A stretch of 64,000 nt of DNA, taken from positions 5,405,341 through 5,469,340 of the forward strand of contig OY979730.1 of NCBI GenBank assembly GCA_963855995.1, given 5' to 3'. The translations under genes were made by a program, and so were the position numbers. This DNA comes from Muricea muricata (Eukaryota > Cnidaria > Anthozoa > Malacalcyonacea > Plexauridae). Positions 12,901 through 27,900 of the stretch are shown here, in pieces; position 1 is the first letter of the stretch, and every line of letters starts with the position of its first letter. Under the pieces are notes generated by a model. It worked only from the letters and a program-made list of their open reading frames with translations, ran no database searches and was not told the origin of the DNA.

Positions 12901-15900
12901 TCACTTTGAGAACAACCTGATGAATCACAAACAAATATGAAGTAAACACAGGAAGTTGATCAATTTTCAGGAAGAACATTCATCAATATAGGAAATGTAT
13001 TGAATCAATATTCGAGGAACACTTCAATTGGAACGACAGTAAGCCCTTTACATGTGAAAGATTTTTTTATTTGTAACAGGGATATACTGTAAGATAAGGT
13101 AGAGGGTCATTCATAAATTAAGGGTTCTGTTATGGATAAGGATCAAACTTCTTACTGCCAGTAATATAGAATTATTTGATCTCTAAAACGTCTAAGAAAA
13201 TACTCAATATATACCTGAAGTCATGTAACTAAATTCTGTCAGTTCATGTATTACGAGTATTTATTAATAGATAGTGTCTACATGCCCTGCATCCGGGTAG
13301 TATTTTCAATATTATACATGACTGACACATGACATCACCAGAAAATCATCATATACAAGGTTTTATTTAAAACTATTTATGTGTATTACTAAATTCACTT
13401 CACATATAATTAAAAAAAGTTACGATACCTGCTGCAATGCGATCTTTAAGAACGTCTGAATTAGTGTAGTGGTTCATTTCATCGGTATTTTCACTATGAT
13501 CAGCCCTGACAGCGTTTGTCTCTTCAATTTCATCATCGTTTCCGCAGCTTATATTCGCTTCTTGTGTGACATCATTGCGACCCCGACGCCACTTTGTTGT
13601 TTTCGGTACAACTGCCGAGTAATCGGCATCATCAGGACATAAATTATACAATTTATATGGCCTTCGTTTTCTCTTTCCTTCGTTGCAACTTTCCGCCATC
13701 TTCAATCATGCTAGAATGTAAATAATTATTACCCAAAGATCCCCATAGATCCACAAAGATCCTTAATTCATACAACAACTCCTATAAGTTCCAGCTTAAA
13801 ATCGGAATGAAACGTTAGGATGTCGCCATAAATCGGGAGATCTCGGACTGCCTCGGATGCTTCGGTCAATCTCGTGGTAGAATAATTCGAATATTCAATT
13901 TAAAATTCCAGCGCCAATGCGCCAAGCCAGGCCAAGCCGCTGCCATTCTGCAATTGTTTGTTGTCGAAGACGATTGTGTGATCAAGATTGTCGCTGTGAT
14001 TGAATTGTTTTTTTTTTAAATATTGAATAAGAAACAACATTATGAAGTACGTACTAATCCATTGGATAAGTACTAACGAAACCAGCATTTTAACGTCAGA
14101 GTTTGTCCGCGACAAGACGATGTTGGATGATCCAAGTAAACAAGGAATGGTAATGTTTGGTCAAATCGGAATAAAACCGCCAAAATCTGGTTGGAAATCA
14201 TATCTTGGTCGAGTAGTGGCCACCAGTGGTAAGAATTTATAAATGTTATGTTTTGTTGTTGTTTTATTGATCAATGATTTACCTATTACCTTTCTCGATT
14301 GCTTTAAATATAATTTCCTTTAGGTTTATTGAAAGGAAGGATTTTACATCATGCATAAATCGCGTATTTACTGTTTTAGTTTTAACTAGAAATGTTTAAT
14401 TTCGGGAGATATTGTTAGAAAAACCATTCTTATAACATTTATATATACGTATATATAAAAACCAGTAAAATTTGAGAAGGATGCACAAGGATGGATCTGA
14501 TTTAAAATGGATTGTAAATTAATTTTTAGAAGGTAAAATGAAAAAAACCCGCCATGATTATAGCGGTTTGAGCCTGCGGTACGTAGCTGAACAATTTACC
14601 CTATGACGGCTTTTAATACATCATATAATGAGGTTATGCGTTGCTATTTTCCAATCGAGAAGAACTAGCCATAAGAGATGGGACAAATATTGCAAATAAC
14701 CTTTGAGGCTTTTTCTTAAAGATAACAAGGAATCTTTTGTATACTTTGATCCAGTTTTACTCTTAAAGTTTCCTGCCACTTACTGTTTTTTCTCCAAATA
14801 ATCCACAGATGCTTTGCAGTTCTCAATTAAGAAGTAATAGCCAAATTATATTTGTTGCTTATAGATAAAAAGTCGGAGATAGTAAAAAGAGAAAAGGATT
14901 TTATCAATTATTCGGATACACCCAAGGACAAGTATAGTGAAGATTCAGATGATAATGAAACTCTCACAAATATGGAGATGAGTCCAAACCCTGTACGACG
15001 TAGAGAAACTCAGTACAATATGGATAGCAAGGTTTGTAGTTTATGGGATATCTGGTGTTCAAATGCATGTGCCTAAGATACTGTATTTCATATAAGTCAT
15101 GGTAATATATTTTTTTGTTTTCAATTTAGAAATTATCTCCAGGCAAAGCCAAAAAGAAAGCTGAGATGAAAGCCTACAAAAAGATTTTAAGACAGGCTGC
15201 CATGGAACCAAAAACTGCAAATATCATCGATGAAGAAGAGATAGATGATGTATTGAGAGATGAAATAAATCATTATTCAGCATCAGTGCCTTGCCAAGAA
15301 AATGTTACCCAGATCCACAATGGTGATGGTAGCATAGAACAACTGGAACATGAAGTGAAAGAGTTGCGAAAAGTTATTGTGTCATTGACCAGCAGTAAGT
15401 TTATAGAAAATTGTGATAATAGCCTTTTTAATGATCACGCTCCTATTTTTTGATGATCATACTCCCTCTTTTATGGGCCTTTGGTGGCTCAAACCATTCA
15501 CCTTTTACTTCTAAGGTCACAGGTTTAATGTGAATAGAGTGTCAGTCAATGCTCTGCTGAAAGTTGTGGTTTTTCTAGGTAGTAACTCCAGTCTACTCCC
15601 ACAGAGAAACTGCTCATTACCCATTCATCAATAGATGGCGAGAAGCAAAACAATCATCTTCCTAGAGATTTCTTTTTTGAAATTGCTAAAAATTCAATTG
15701 TTTTTTGAATATTTCATGTTTGATCTTTAATTCTAATAAAACAACTAGATTACTCTGCCTCAATTTCTGTGAGATGACAGTTCGTTCGGGCTTCTCCCTT
15801 ATCAACTATCACCTCATAGAAATCGTGATTGAAAATATCTAGCGGCATATTGGCATTTTTCCTGCCTACATAGTTGTTTAAATAGGAAGCTGTGTTTTCC

Positions 15901-18900
15901 AACGAATCAAGTTATGGAAAATTGCACTATATACAGTTAGCAATAAAGTAGACTTCACTTCTTTTTACTAATTTATGCATAATGTTCAAGGCCATCAGAA
16001 GTGGGCGGGGGGGAGGCTGGGGGGGGAGGGGGGGGGGGGGCTTGAGCTACCCAATAATTTCTAACTGTATAAGGTAGACCAAANNNNNNNNNNNNNNNNN
16101 NNNNNNNNNNNNNNNNNNNNNNNNNNNNNNNNNNNNNNNNNNNNNNNNNNNNNNNNNNNNNNNNNNNNNNNNNNNNNNNNNNNNNNNNNNNNNNNNNNNN
16201 NNNNNNNNNNNNNNNNNNNNNNNNNNNNNNNNNNNNNNNNNNNNNNNNNNNNNNNNNNNNNNNNNNNNNNNNNNNNNNNNNNNTATTTAGTAAGAGTTAA
16301 CAATAATATTTCGAGATCCCCTAATTACTACTAGGTCATGCTCAATAGTCAGAATTCATTAGAAATTTTATGTCACCATAAAATGTTTTAGAGATAATGC
16401 TTGAGCTTCATTTTCGGTCATGATAAAATTGACAGCAGGTTGTTGAAAAGTAGCAATGAGCCATTAAAATTTACAACTTGTAATTCGTTTTTTACTTTTG
16501 GTTATGTAATTCTGTTGTCTGGGTCACTCTATATATACGTACATGGAATTCGCAGTCATCGGTGCAAGGCACATTGATATCTACAACAATAAAACATGGT
16601 AGGCTAGTATAGCTTCGTATCAAAATGAGATTGTTATTTCAACATATCTACACACCAGTTATACGAAACAAGAATCACAGCCAATGGGCTGCTAAAGATG
16701 GGAAAATAGTAATGGGTAAAGATGAAAAATAGATGTTATTAGGGAAAAAAGAAATAATTATCAGTCTGACAAGTATAATGTAAAAAAGTAAATAGAAACC
16801 GGTTCTCGCGAACTTGAGACTCCAGATTTCAAAAAGCTTTCTCGCTTGGCGTCAACCAAGGTGCCGCCTCACGAGCTTGCTGTTCAGGATTATTGACAGT
16901 TAAACGGTTTTACCGTACAAATACCATTCAAAAAATGTATGTGTTCGGATTCGCGCACTTCCCACTGCATAATTATTGACACAGTATGCTAGCCGTATAT
17001 GCATGTAATTGCGCATACAATGCGGCAACTCTGCTCGGGCGAACTAACACTGTGCTCCTTACGGCTTACGCATATGTTAGATCGCACTGAAGATTCAAAA
17101 AATTTAATTGGTGATTTTTTAGGACTTCGCTTATCGTGTACACTTTCCATAAATTCCAGCAATTTTCACAAGCAGGTTTGAAATGGTGATATAGGTTCCT
17201 GTGAAGAAAATAAAAAAAATTTTCCTGAAATAAAAAACGTTTGTTTACGTTTGCTTATTTCCACAATTCGTTCACACAAGCAACACGGGGTGTTATTTAC
17301 CACCAGTGATATCACTGGTTGGGTGGTGGTGGTGAGAGTGGGGTAGGGGGCAAAAAAACAACCTTCTGCTCCATATTCTCGAAGTAATGTCACAGTATAG
17401 AGAATGGACAGTAGGGACACTCAGCAGAGCAACGTGCCTCCCTAGTTTTATGCAGTCTGCTGGCTGCGATCAGCAAGCTCATGGATATAAATATGTTATT
17501 TTGCGCAGTGTTGCACAAAACATGATTTTATTGCGTCGCTCATAAATTTAGCAGAGGATGTCAGGTGGGGGTGAAGTGATGTCTGTCAATCTCTTAAAAT
17601 TCTCTCAGTCTGTTATACTCACCACAAAATATCTGAAGGTGGACACAATATTAATCAGTACCTGCGTATGACAGGTCCTTGTCCATGACTCTTTTTTGAC
17701 TTCTCGACACTATATTACATTTCAAAAACAAGCTAAATTATTTGTCTGTCTATCTACACCTCAACCTAAAATTACTATGCCAACAAATGTCACAGAGGCA
17801 TAAATGTTTTTGTCAGGCACACAGAGATTGTTCCACAGTATCAAGTGGTATAAGTGCCAAGCTGTAAGTGTGCAAACATTAAAATAATGGATACATGACT
17901 ATAAACATTCATGAAGGAAAACTTGTTGTCTATGTAAATAACATCAAAAAATCACTATTAAAATGAAAGTCAGTGCCTGATGCAAAAGACAGAACTTATT
18001 ATACGGGTATACCCAATAATTAAACAGACTTTGCATCAGTGTTTGAAAAATTTTTTTGCGCACTTCTGTAAACCTCGGGAATAGAAATACAAACTTAGCC
18101 AGTAAAATGATATAAAATTGAAAGTTTCGAGGGTTTTACCATCCAGAAGAAAAATTTCCACATTATTTTTACAAATCCTTGTGTCCACTAACCAAGCTAT
18201 GAGACATTTTTGCAAAAGCCAGGGGAACGAAGGTCTTTTTAAAAGCGGTTGGTCAGTGGTAAATACCTGTAGCCTGAGAAACAATATGGCGTCTGCAAAG
18301 GCCAAAATCCGCCATGTTTCTGGCGACACTTTTTCATGCCGAGCCGCTTCTCCAGTATCTGTAAAGCTCAGTGCTGCCAGCCTCTGAACGCCAACGAGGA
18401 ATCCGATGCCGGAGCCTGGGCGGAACAATGTGACAAGATTTTAAAACTTGATTATAATTGTGCTAAACAACCGAGTAAATTATTCTAAATCATGATAAAA
18501 TTATGGTAAATATTCAAACAGTGGTGAACGGCTACCTTAATACGCGCAAATATTAATTCGTATAATTGCTGAGAAGAATATGGAATATTTCATTTCACAA
18601 ATCACAATATAAAAGTAAATTGGCAATCGCCTGCGCACAGCCCCATCCTCGTATAGGACTGCGCCAATGACTTCGCGCGGATTAGGACTCACTGAGACTG
18701 TGTAATATATACAAAGCTTATAGGCCGTGGGCCGACCACGGGAAAATCTTCCGGAAAAGCAATAGACAATTTGCATGTTAGACTAACTTTCAATCTAGGC
18801 AAGACGAACAAAATCTTTTACCACAGTTAAAAAGAGCATCCTAAAATTAGTAGAATTGCCAAGTTTGGTGGCGAAATGTTGTAAAACATGGAAAATATGG

Positions 18901-21900
18901 CCTCGCAAAGTTTGCAAATTTGTATACATTTGTATACATACCAGCGAGGAAAAAGTTACCACTTTTCAGCTAAAATTGTATCAAAAGTGGTAACTTTTTT
19001 CTCGCGTAATACAAATGTATACAAATTTGCAAACTTTGCGACGCCATATTTTCCATGCTTTACAACATTTCGCCACCAAACTTGGCAATTCTACTAATTT
19101 TAAGATGCTCTTTTTAACCGTGGTAAAAGATTTTGTTTGTCTTGGCTAGACTGAAAGTTAGCCTAACATGCAAATTATCCATTGCGTTGCCCAAATTTGC
19201 AGAATAAAATATTTCGATATAGACTTACGTTTTGAACTGTGCTGAACTCAATTCTTCTTGTTCCCAAGTCTGAAACTCCGCAGTTTTTGTGTAAGATAGC
19301 ATTGAATATTCATGTTTTGAAATTTAAATATAGAATAAGCCGCCATTGTTCTATTAAAAACATATCGTTCAACAATGCGATGTTTGGTACCAGTCTCTCC
19401 CGCAATGTGATATAAATTATATAAAATAGCCTCGAAGCTCCTTTTGATGTACAGTTTTTTATAACGCTCGGAATGCCAACATGCGCATCTGAAAATGGCA
19501 CAACAAAAATCTACATTTTTAGACTGAATCTCACTGGGCATTTCAGATCGAATGAGATAAAAAGTGCTGGTACAGTATCACTCAATACTGGAAAAATTTG
19601 CGCTGATTCTCAGAGAAATTTCATAAGCGCGCGCGCACACAGAACTCTATTGTAGTAGTAGTAGTAGTAAAAACTTTATTTAAAAATCACACGCTAGCCT
19701 AGTCAACTACATAGCTGGTTTCCACTAGGGGCGTGTGTACATACATATATAGTTATATTTACATCACATTACATTCTATACTAACGTTCCACTACACAAA
19801 TAAAACAAATTATAATAACACATGCGTAGATAATAAATATTAAAAGTAGATCAACTATTTATGAGCGCAAAGACGAGTTTTAAATATTGTAAATGTAGCT
19901 GAAACAGATTTTTCTTCAACCTTAACGAACCTGTTTCATTTTAGGGCTATCTTCGTCAATAGCGTTGCACTATACGTCTGAGTAGCCTATCAGCTTCAAA
20001 ATCAACTGGAATGGATAACATACCAGCTAAGGTCCTAAAAATTACAGCTAACATCATTGCGCCATCCTTAACATATATTTTTAATGTATCCCTTGAATAT
20101 GGTATATATGTAGACGCTTGAAAATTGGCTAAGATAATTCCTATTTACAAGTCTGAGGATCGAAAAAAATGCGAAAATTACCAACCAATTTCAATATTAC
20201 CGGTAATAAGTAAAGTGTTTGAAAGTGAGATCTTTAGTCAACTCTATGAGTACTTAAACGAAAATACCCTACTGTCAAATCGTCAATGCGGATTTCGACC
20301 CAAATACGGAACAAATGCCGCACTGATAAAAATGTGCAACCTGTGGCTAAGTCACATAGATAAAGGAGAGTTAAATTAACGGAGTTGTTTTCTTAGATAT
20401 TCGAAAAGCGTTTGATTCTATTACCATAAAATTCTTTTGAAAAAACTTAAGAATCAATTCGCAATTTATGATAATGAATTAAAATGGTTCTCATCATACT
20501 TGAATAATAGGACGCAAGTCTGTTATGTTAACGACAAACATCTGCACCTAAAATAATTGTAAATGGTATTCCCCAGGGCTCAATCCTAGAGCCATTGTTA
20601 TTCCTTCTATACATTAATGATTTACCGGACAATTTAGAAAAATCAACCCCCTTTCTCTATGCGGACGACACACAAATCTCCTCATTTTCAGACAATTATG
20701 ATACTTTGGTTGAAAATCTGAATTGTGATTTACACAACATTCACAATTGTGAATTGGCTGTCTGACAACAAGTTGAAACATCTTTTAAAAAAGTGCAAAG
20801 TAATGTTTATTGGTTCTCCGCGTAACTTAACTAGTAAGATAGGAGACAAACCAGTATTAATCAATAATGCTCCAGTTCCTCGCACCGGAATGTTCACTTG
20901 TCTGGGGGTTAAACTGGATGGGAAACTGAACTGGGATAACCATATCGACTCTATTTGCCAGAAGGTCAGCGCTGGAATTGGGATAATGAGGAGAATAAAA
21001 CCTATGTTCCCAGAAAAACTAGATATGTATAATGATCTAGTAATGCCATATTTTGATCATTGTTCCCCATTATGGGACACGTGTAGCAAAGACCTGCAAG
21101 ATAAATTACAAGAATATCATAACAGGGCAGCCAGGGTCATCAGTGGAGCTAGCTATGAGACTCGATCTACAGACGTCTTGAAATGTTAAGGGTAGGAGAC
21201 TCTTGAAATGAAGACATCGTCGAAGTAAGGCTATTTTGATGTATAAAATTCTCAATGACCACTCCGCCCCAAACCTAAAAAAACTGTTTAACAAGAGAAA
21301 TGAAATCCAGACTTCATATAATTTGCAAAACAATCAAACAGATATAACTCTACCTAACCCAAAAACTGAATATTTGAAACGAACCCTAGGGTACAACGGC
21401 GCAAAGTTATGGAATACTTTGCCGCAGCATTCGAAGGTAGCTGCCTCTATTTCTTCTTTAAAAAATACGATTGCCGATTTTGAACTGAACTGCACCTAGA
21501 TTTGTGATCTTATCTACGTTTGTGCATGTGTTGATTTTAACTTTTTATATTGGCTTATGTTATTTTTCTTGCATTTTATAAGTATTCTATATATTTTATC
21601 TGTGTGACGCCCCTCGTGGAAAACAGCTGTAAATAGTTGTCGAGGCTAGCGTGTTTAAATAAAGTTTTACATACATACATACTCATTTTCTCATTCCTCA
21701 ACAAAACACGTGAAAAAAAATGCTGTTTTCCAAAGTGTTTTAGAGCGACAAATTTTGACAGATTTTATCCAGAAGGAGTTAGCGATTTTCGCCAAGCTTC
21801 GTTAAATACAATAAACAATGTTTCTGCTGTGTTTTCCCCCTGCGACTCACAACCCATATATGTAGTACCTGTAAACTTTAACTTGTGAAAGACCAGTGAA

Positions 21901-24900
21901 AAGCTTTTAGTGAAAGTCTGCTGTGAAGTTGTATATAAGACTTCAATTCACTATTTTACGATGGAGAAGACATGGTCAATAGTAACTACGAGGATGAAAA
22001 CATGAACGATGATTAATAGTCCAGTCGGACGTTAGTTTACGTGCATTCGCACCCCCGCCTAAAGACATATTGATTTACAAGACATCTGCGAAGACGGGCT
22101 CCGCCCGCTGGGAACCAAAGTGGGACATGCAAGCTAGACTTTCGTAAAACAGTGAATTTACGTCTTATATACAACTTCACAGCAGACCTTCACTAAAAGC
22201 TTTTCACTAGTCTTTCACAAGTTAAAGTTTACAGGTACGTACACATATGGGTTGGCAGTCCGTCGGGGGAAACACAGCAGAAACATTGTTTATTGCGTAA
22301 AGTCAAAGCTTGGCGAAAGTCGCTAACTCCTTCTGGATAAAACCTGTCAAAATTTGTCGCTTTAAAACACTTTGGAAAACAGCATTTTTTTCACGTGTTT
22401 TGTTGAGGAATGAGAAAATGAGTTTGAACCCATACAGTAAATTTTCGTCACATCCGTTCAGAAATTTTCTACTACAATAGAGTTCTGTACGCGCGCGCGC
22501 TTATGAAATTTCTCTGAGAATCAGCGCAAATTTTTCCAGTATTGAGCGATACTGTACCAGCACTTTTTATCTTATTCGATCTGAAATGCCCAGTAAGATT
22601 CATTCTGTGTCATTTTCAGATGCGCATGTTGACATTCCGAGCGTTATAAAAAACTATACATCAAAAGGAGCTTCGAGGTTATTTTATATAATTTATATCA
22701 CATTGCGGGAGAGACTGGTACCAAACATCACATTGTTGAACGATGTGTTTTTAATAGAACAATGGCGGCTTATTCAGTCTATATTTGAATTTCAAAACAT
22801 GAATATTCAATGCTATTTTACACAAAAACTGCGGGGTTTCAGAGTTGGGAACAAGAAGAAATGAATTCAGCACAGTTCAAAACGTAAGTCTATATCGAAA
22901 TATTTTATTCTGCAAATTTAGCCAACGTCGTTAAACGAAAATCGTTAGTGGCCCACGGCCTATTATTTGAAATTTACAAAATGGAGTTTTCTCAGTTATT
23001 TCAAAAATTCATTACTCAGTGGGGTAGGGTAGGTATCAAATTACATGCTTCCACATAGAAGCGATACAATTCAAATGCAAGGAGTGAGATATTGTTTATG
23101 TGAGAGATAATATAAACTTTGTCATCTAACATTATCTATTTTCGTCTCTTTTTGTGTGCTATATTTTATGTATTCTTGTTAGCGTTTGAATCTTAAAGCA
23201 TTCAGTTTAATTAAGTAAACTAAGTTGGGCTTTAGCAGCAGTCAATTGAAGTCGGCAGTTCCGCGCACGATCGTAAGTTATAGTCTTTGAGTCTTTCGTT
23301 GTCGTGTCTGTATACAACATATTAAAGCAAGCTCTCATTGCTGCTTTATTCGTTTATATATACATTCATGACCTCTGAATTATTTCATTAAATTGTATGT
23401 GTGCCGATACAAAAATAAAGTGAACGCGCAGAGTATACGCGTATAGCATATATGCATCATATGATCATAATCAATAAAGTAAAATATTGCCCAAGGCATA
23501 TAAATAGATGAATCGTGTGCGACTTTATATGCCATTTTACAAAAATATATATAAATGTGCTAGCTTTGGTTTTGGCTTGCGAAATACGTAAAAGAGTGCT
23601 CAATGACATATAGACAAAGCAAAATGTATTATCGTTCAAAACACCTCAAAAACTTACCAATAGAGTCTGTTTCATCCAGAGGGAATCTTCAGGTGGTGTA
23701 GACAAAGTATATCATATACGTAACATGTATATCGCATATTGGGTTTTTTATCTCCAAAAATCAATTTAATTTAACTAATATTAATTTGATTAAAAATTTA
23801 CATTGTGCGTGTTACATAGAGACATTCTCACTCGGGCTTCAAGTAACAAAATAACAGCAATGTAAGAGTTGAAAGAAGAATGCTTGATGTGAGATGATAA
23901 TCAGACTCTAAATTCCGGGGTAATTATAAGTTACCTTTAAATTGCCACAACCTTTGTTTAAATTGCGACAGCGAAATAGACCATAGTCACGCTGTTAAGG
24001 CCATAGATGTCAACGAGCATCTGCCAGCCTAGTCTATACCTGTAATATATTATAGTACAACACGATTCCAGAGTCGACTTGTAGCAATGTTACGAGGCCT
24101 TCCGGGGATCAACTCAGCTTTTGCGCGAGGGCCTCGAAACCACGCGAGATCTTCTTGTCAGTGAATGCTCAAATGAGTGAATACAATTTTCTTTTAACTC
24201 TTTATTTCAAATAATTAACAATACAATGAGTTGGTATGGGAAAGTAGGAGTTCCATACAATTCCTATCCAAGATTGATCACTAGGCACTAATACAGGTGG
24301 ATATATTTAGGTTGAATGACGTAGGAGATTGTGAAATGTACATTAATTAATCTAACAATAAGACATTTGGACGCCTGTTCCGTTAGCTGTACAAACATTT
24401 AACACTCACATGCATTTGAGTGACACAATGAATATTAAAACAGAAATAAATACATGTTTCATATCATTCCTCCCTTCGTGGTTCAAGCTTCCCGGCTTGA
24501 TACAAAAACTAAATAATTTTTTTCTTTATATTATAGCTCCTTTTAAATTATTTTTGTTCTTGAATTAACTTGACTGATCGCTTGGTTTGCAGAGATTCAT
24601 TCTTTCCTCGAGCAAATCCTTAATAACAACACACATCTTATTCATAAGTTCAATTTTTGGCCGCTTTTCTTTCTTGATTTCTGTTGACATTGAACAACAC
24701 TCTTCTTCATAATGATTCATAACATATCTTAAATATTTCGACTTTTCAAACAGTTCTAGTTCTAACTCGTCGATTCTCTGGTACTGTTCAATAATAAGTT
24801 CTTCGTATTTCTGCGTTTTACTTTCTTCGACATTTATACATTCGGGGACATCTATTTTATTACTTGCACTGTTCTTGTCTTCTAGTTTTTGTCTCTTCTT

Positions 24901-27900
24901 TCTTTCAATGAACATGGACATTCTTTTTCTATCTCTCTCTTGACACGATTTCGACTTTTTCTTTCGTGTAATAGTTTTCATCGGATACATTATTTATATT
25001 TTCATCAATGGGAACAATTTCCTGTCGTTTTACTTATTTCAGCATTCAGCATCTGTATTCTGCCCGCATCCTTGCACCATTGTTACGAGGCCTTCTGGGG
25101 ATCAACTCAGCTTTTGCACGAGGGCCTCGAAACCAAGCGAGATCTTCTTGTCAGTGAATGCTCAAATGAGTGAATACAATTTTCTTTTAACTCTTTATTT
25201 CAAATAATTAACAATACAATGAGTTGGTATGGGAAAGTAGGAGTTCCATACAATTCCTATCCAAGACTGATCACTAGGCACTAATACAGGTGGATATATT
25301 TAGGTTGAATGACGTAGGAGATTGTGAAATGTACATTAATTAATCTAACAATAAGACATTTGGACGCCTGTTCCGTTAGCTGTACAAACATTTAACATTC
25401 ACATGAATTTGAGTGACACAATGAATATTAAAACAGAAATAAATACATGTTTCATATCAGCAAGTCTAACGCTCATGTAGTATCCTGCAGAACAAGACGG
25501 TTGCAAGCCGAGGCTTAATTATGTTGAATATTGCAGTACAAGACGGCTGCCAGCCGTGGCTCATGTTGAATACTGTAGTACAACATGTCTGCAAGTAGAC
25601 TCATTTATTTTATCGTTTCTGCATGATACCGGTAAAAAGTGTAACATTTACAGATTAGGTGTAAATCAATTGAACGTAACAAAAAGGTTAACTGATGTAC
25701 ATTTTGCTTTCAAGATGTTCTGTCCTCTGAAATGGCTGTCCATGTCGGATCACAGTTTAAATGTGTTTCCTAGGCATGCTGATGAGCAATGATGTAGGGC
25801 GAAACAGTCTATTACACGCTGGACGTTGTTTAATTACATTTTAAGCATCTTAATTTAGTTTTATGCTATAACACATACTTCTGCAAAAAGTGTATATCAC
25901 GTAATTCATGACGTCACACGTTACGCCATCAGTGACATCATAAAATTTTGACTAACGTATGAAAAATCCTAGATCCGCCCCTGGTGATACACGTATACGC
26001 GAGATAGGACTATATTTCACATCCAAACAGCTAAGACCTTACCTTTAACTTAAACACGAATATCAATATAGTGCACAAAAGTAACAATGTGTGAAATGAC
26101 CACGGCATTCTATCTGACATTTATGTCGGAACCAAGAACAACAAAACCCGCAAGAAAAAACCTATGCATCATGACACCTGGCAGTATATTTCCGCATTTC
26201 ATGGATAAAGCGAGAACAAGGAATCGTTATACATATCATGTAATTTTAATTATGGATTACATTCAAAGAGTAAGGTAGTGTCATCAGCGAATAAATCTAC
26301 TTGGGTGTTGATATGTAGAGGCAAATCGTTGATAAAAACGAGAAACAATAGAGGCCCAAGGATAGAACCCTGTGGTACTCCGTCCGTGATAACTTTTGTT
26401 GTAGAAGACTGCCGTTTGAAGTTAACATATTGTTTACGGTCTGATAGATAGGATTTAAACCAATCAAGCGAGCTCTGATCAAGATAGTATGCTCCAAGTT
26501 TATCAAGCAGGATACCGTGATCAACCATATCAAAGGCTTTCTTATAGTCGACTAAGATCATGCCATTAATGAGATTTTTATCCAGGTTGAGTAAAAGAGA
26601 GTCATTTCAAGGCCTGATTTTACATCTAAAACGTTTGTGTTTCTGGAACGATGTTTTAAGATTCACCTATCAAACAAAAAAACTGAAATCACAAGACAAT
26701 TTGATTGTCATAGGAACTCTTCATATCGTTGGTAAAGTTGACGTTGTTATGTTGAATATAGGTGTTGAATATATGTTTTAAAGACATTTGAAGAACATAT
26801 TCAATATCCATGCTAAAAAATCAGTAGTATATGTACGCCACTATACGGCACGCCATACACCAGAAGGCGACAAACTATCATTTTTCGCCCTTTTGAGCGA
26901 TGTTTTTTTAAAAATCTAATTATATCGTCATTAATTTTAAAAAATGCAGCGTCAGCATTTTTCAAAAAATCGCGAGCTTCAAAAAGCAAATTTTCAAAAA
27001 ACGACAAAACAATGAAGTTTTGTGTCGCAAACGCATCGTCGAGGAATTTAACGATGCGGGTAATTATGTTTTTGGAAGTGGTAAGGTATGTCAGTGTAAT
27101 ATTCACGTTGTGGGGAATGGTTCTAAAATTGTCGTCCAACGCAAGACAGGGTTTATGCAGTATGAAGTAATCGATTAAAAAAATCAAAAAATTTCAAAAC
27201 CTTTCCTTAAGGTTTTAAAATAAAATGCCACCGAAGCGTGAAAATTGGGGTCGCGAAGCGGATAGGGAATTGAAACGTCGCGACAAGGCTGCGGCAGCAG
27301 AAACGCAGAAACGTGAACGCGCCGAGTACTTAAAATGGGACAAAGAAATAAGAAAAGAAAAAATACATCGCGACAAGGCTGTAGCTGCAGAAACGAAAAC
27401 AGGGAGCGTGCTGAGTGTTTAAAATGGTCGAAAGAAATACAATCAGAGGAGACACGACGTGAAAAACAACGCGATCTAATTGAGGAAAAAGGGTGGCATG
27501 GCTCAAAGAAATTAGGTCAAATTCGTCGTCGGTCCCGTAGGAAATTTAAACGTAAGAAACCACCTGCGTTTAATGTCGTTAAAACCTATTCGAATGCTAA
27601 TGCAAAATTTACAACGAATTTCGATACGTACAAAATTTACGTATATGGTCACGTGGACCCTGTTGCCGTTGTGGCAGTCTGAGATTGTTCCGTGCTGAAA
27701 TTGTATTGCACATGCGCAGTTGATACATGCGCCCGCGATTGAGTGTGTTGTTTCCGCGCCGTGCTGAGATTGTTACATTGCAAGAAGTCACTGGTCTTGT
27801 TTGTATACAAACGACAAACGTTTCGGAGTTTTTTTCAAAGCTATTTACAGAGTAAGGTGTTTTTGTAGCCGTCAACAAGCTGTGGAGGCTGTTCTTGTGA

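Larger units (their letters stand above)
18721..22962. mobile_element. 4.2-kb long-inverted-repeat element, invaded by a MITE and LINEs
   Basis: The left end TAGGCCGTGGGCC is mirrored by GGCCCACGGCCTA at 22950-22962, with TTA on both outer flanks. The arms pair over hundreds of bases: 19190-19660 matches 22440-22920 inverted (for example TTCTTGTTCCCAA against TTGGGAACAAGAA), and 21690-21975 matches 22120-22440 inverted. The left arm is interrupted by a palindromic MITE (18761-19185) and by LINE sequence (about 19655-21684). Without these it would be a foldback element of roughly 1.8 kb. No protein of its own is visible. A related end (CAGCCCACGGCCTA) appears at 60224-60237. Confidence 0.82.

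Noticed and set aside
16061-16303. Minus-strand 80-codon ORF
   Set aside because: Mostly spans the N gap, so it has no real sequence content.
22586-22864. 92-codon ORF and its minus-strand counterpart at 19248-19541
   Set aside because: They are the two inverted arms of one foldback element read in opposite directions; neither resembles a known protein.
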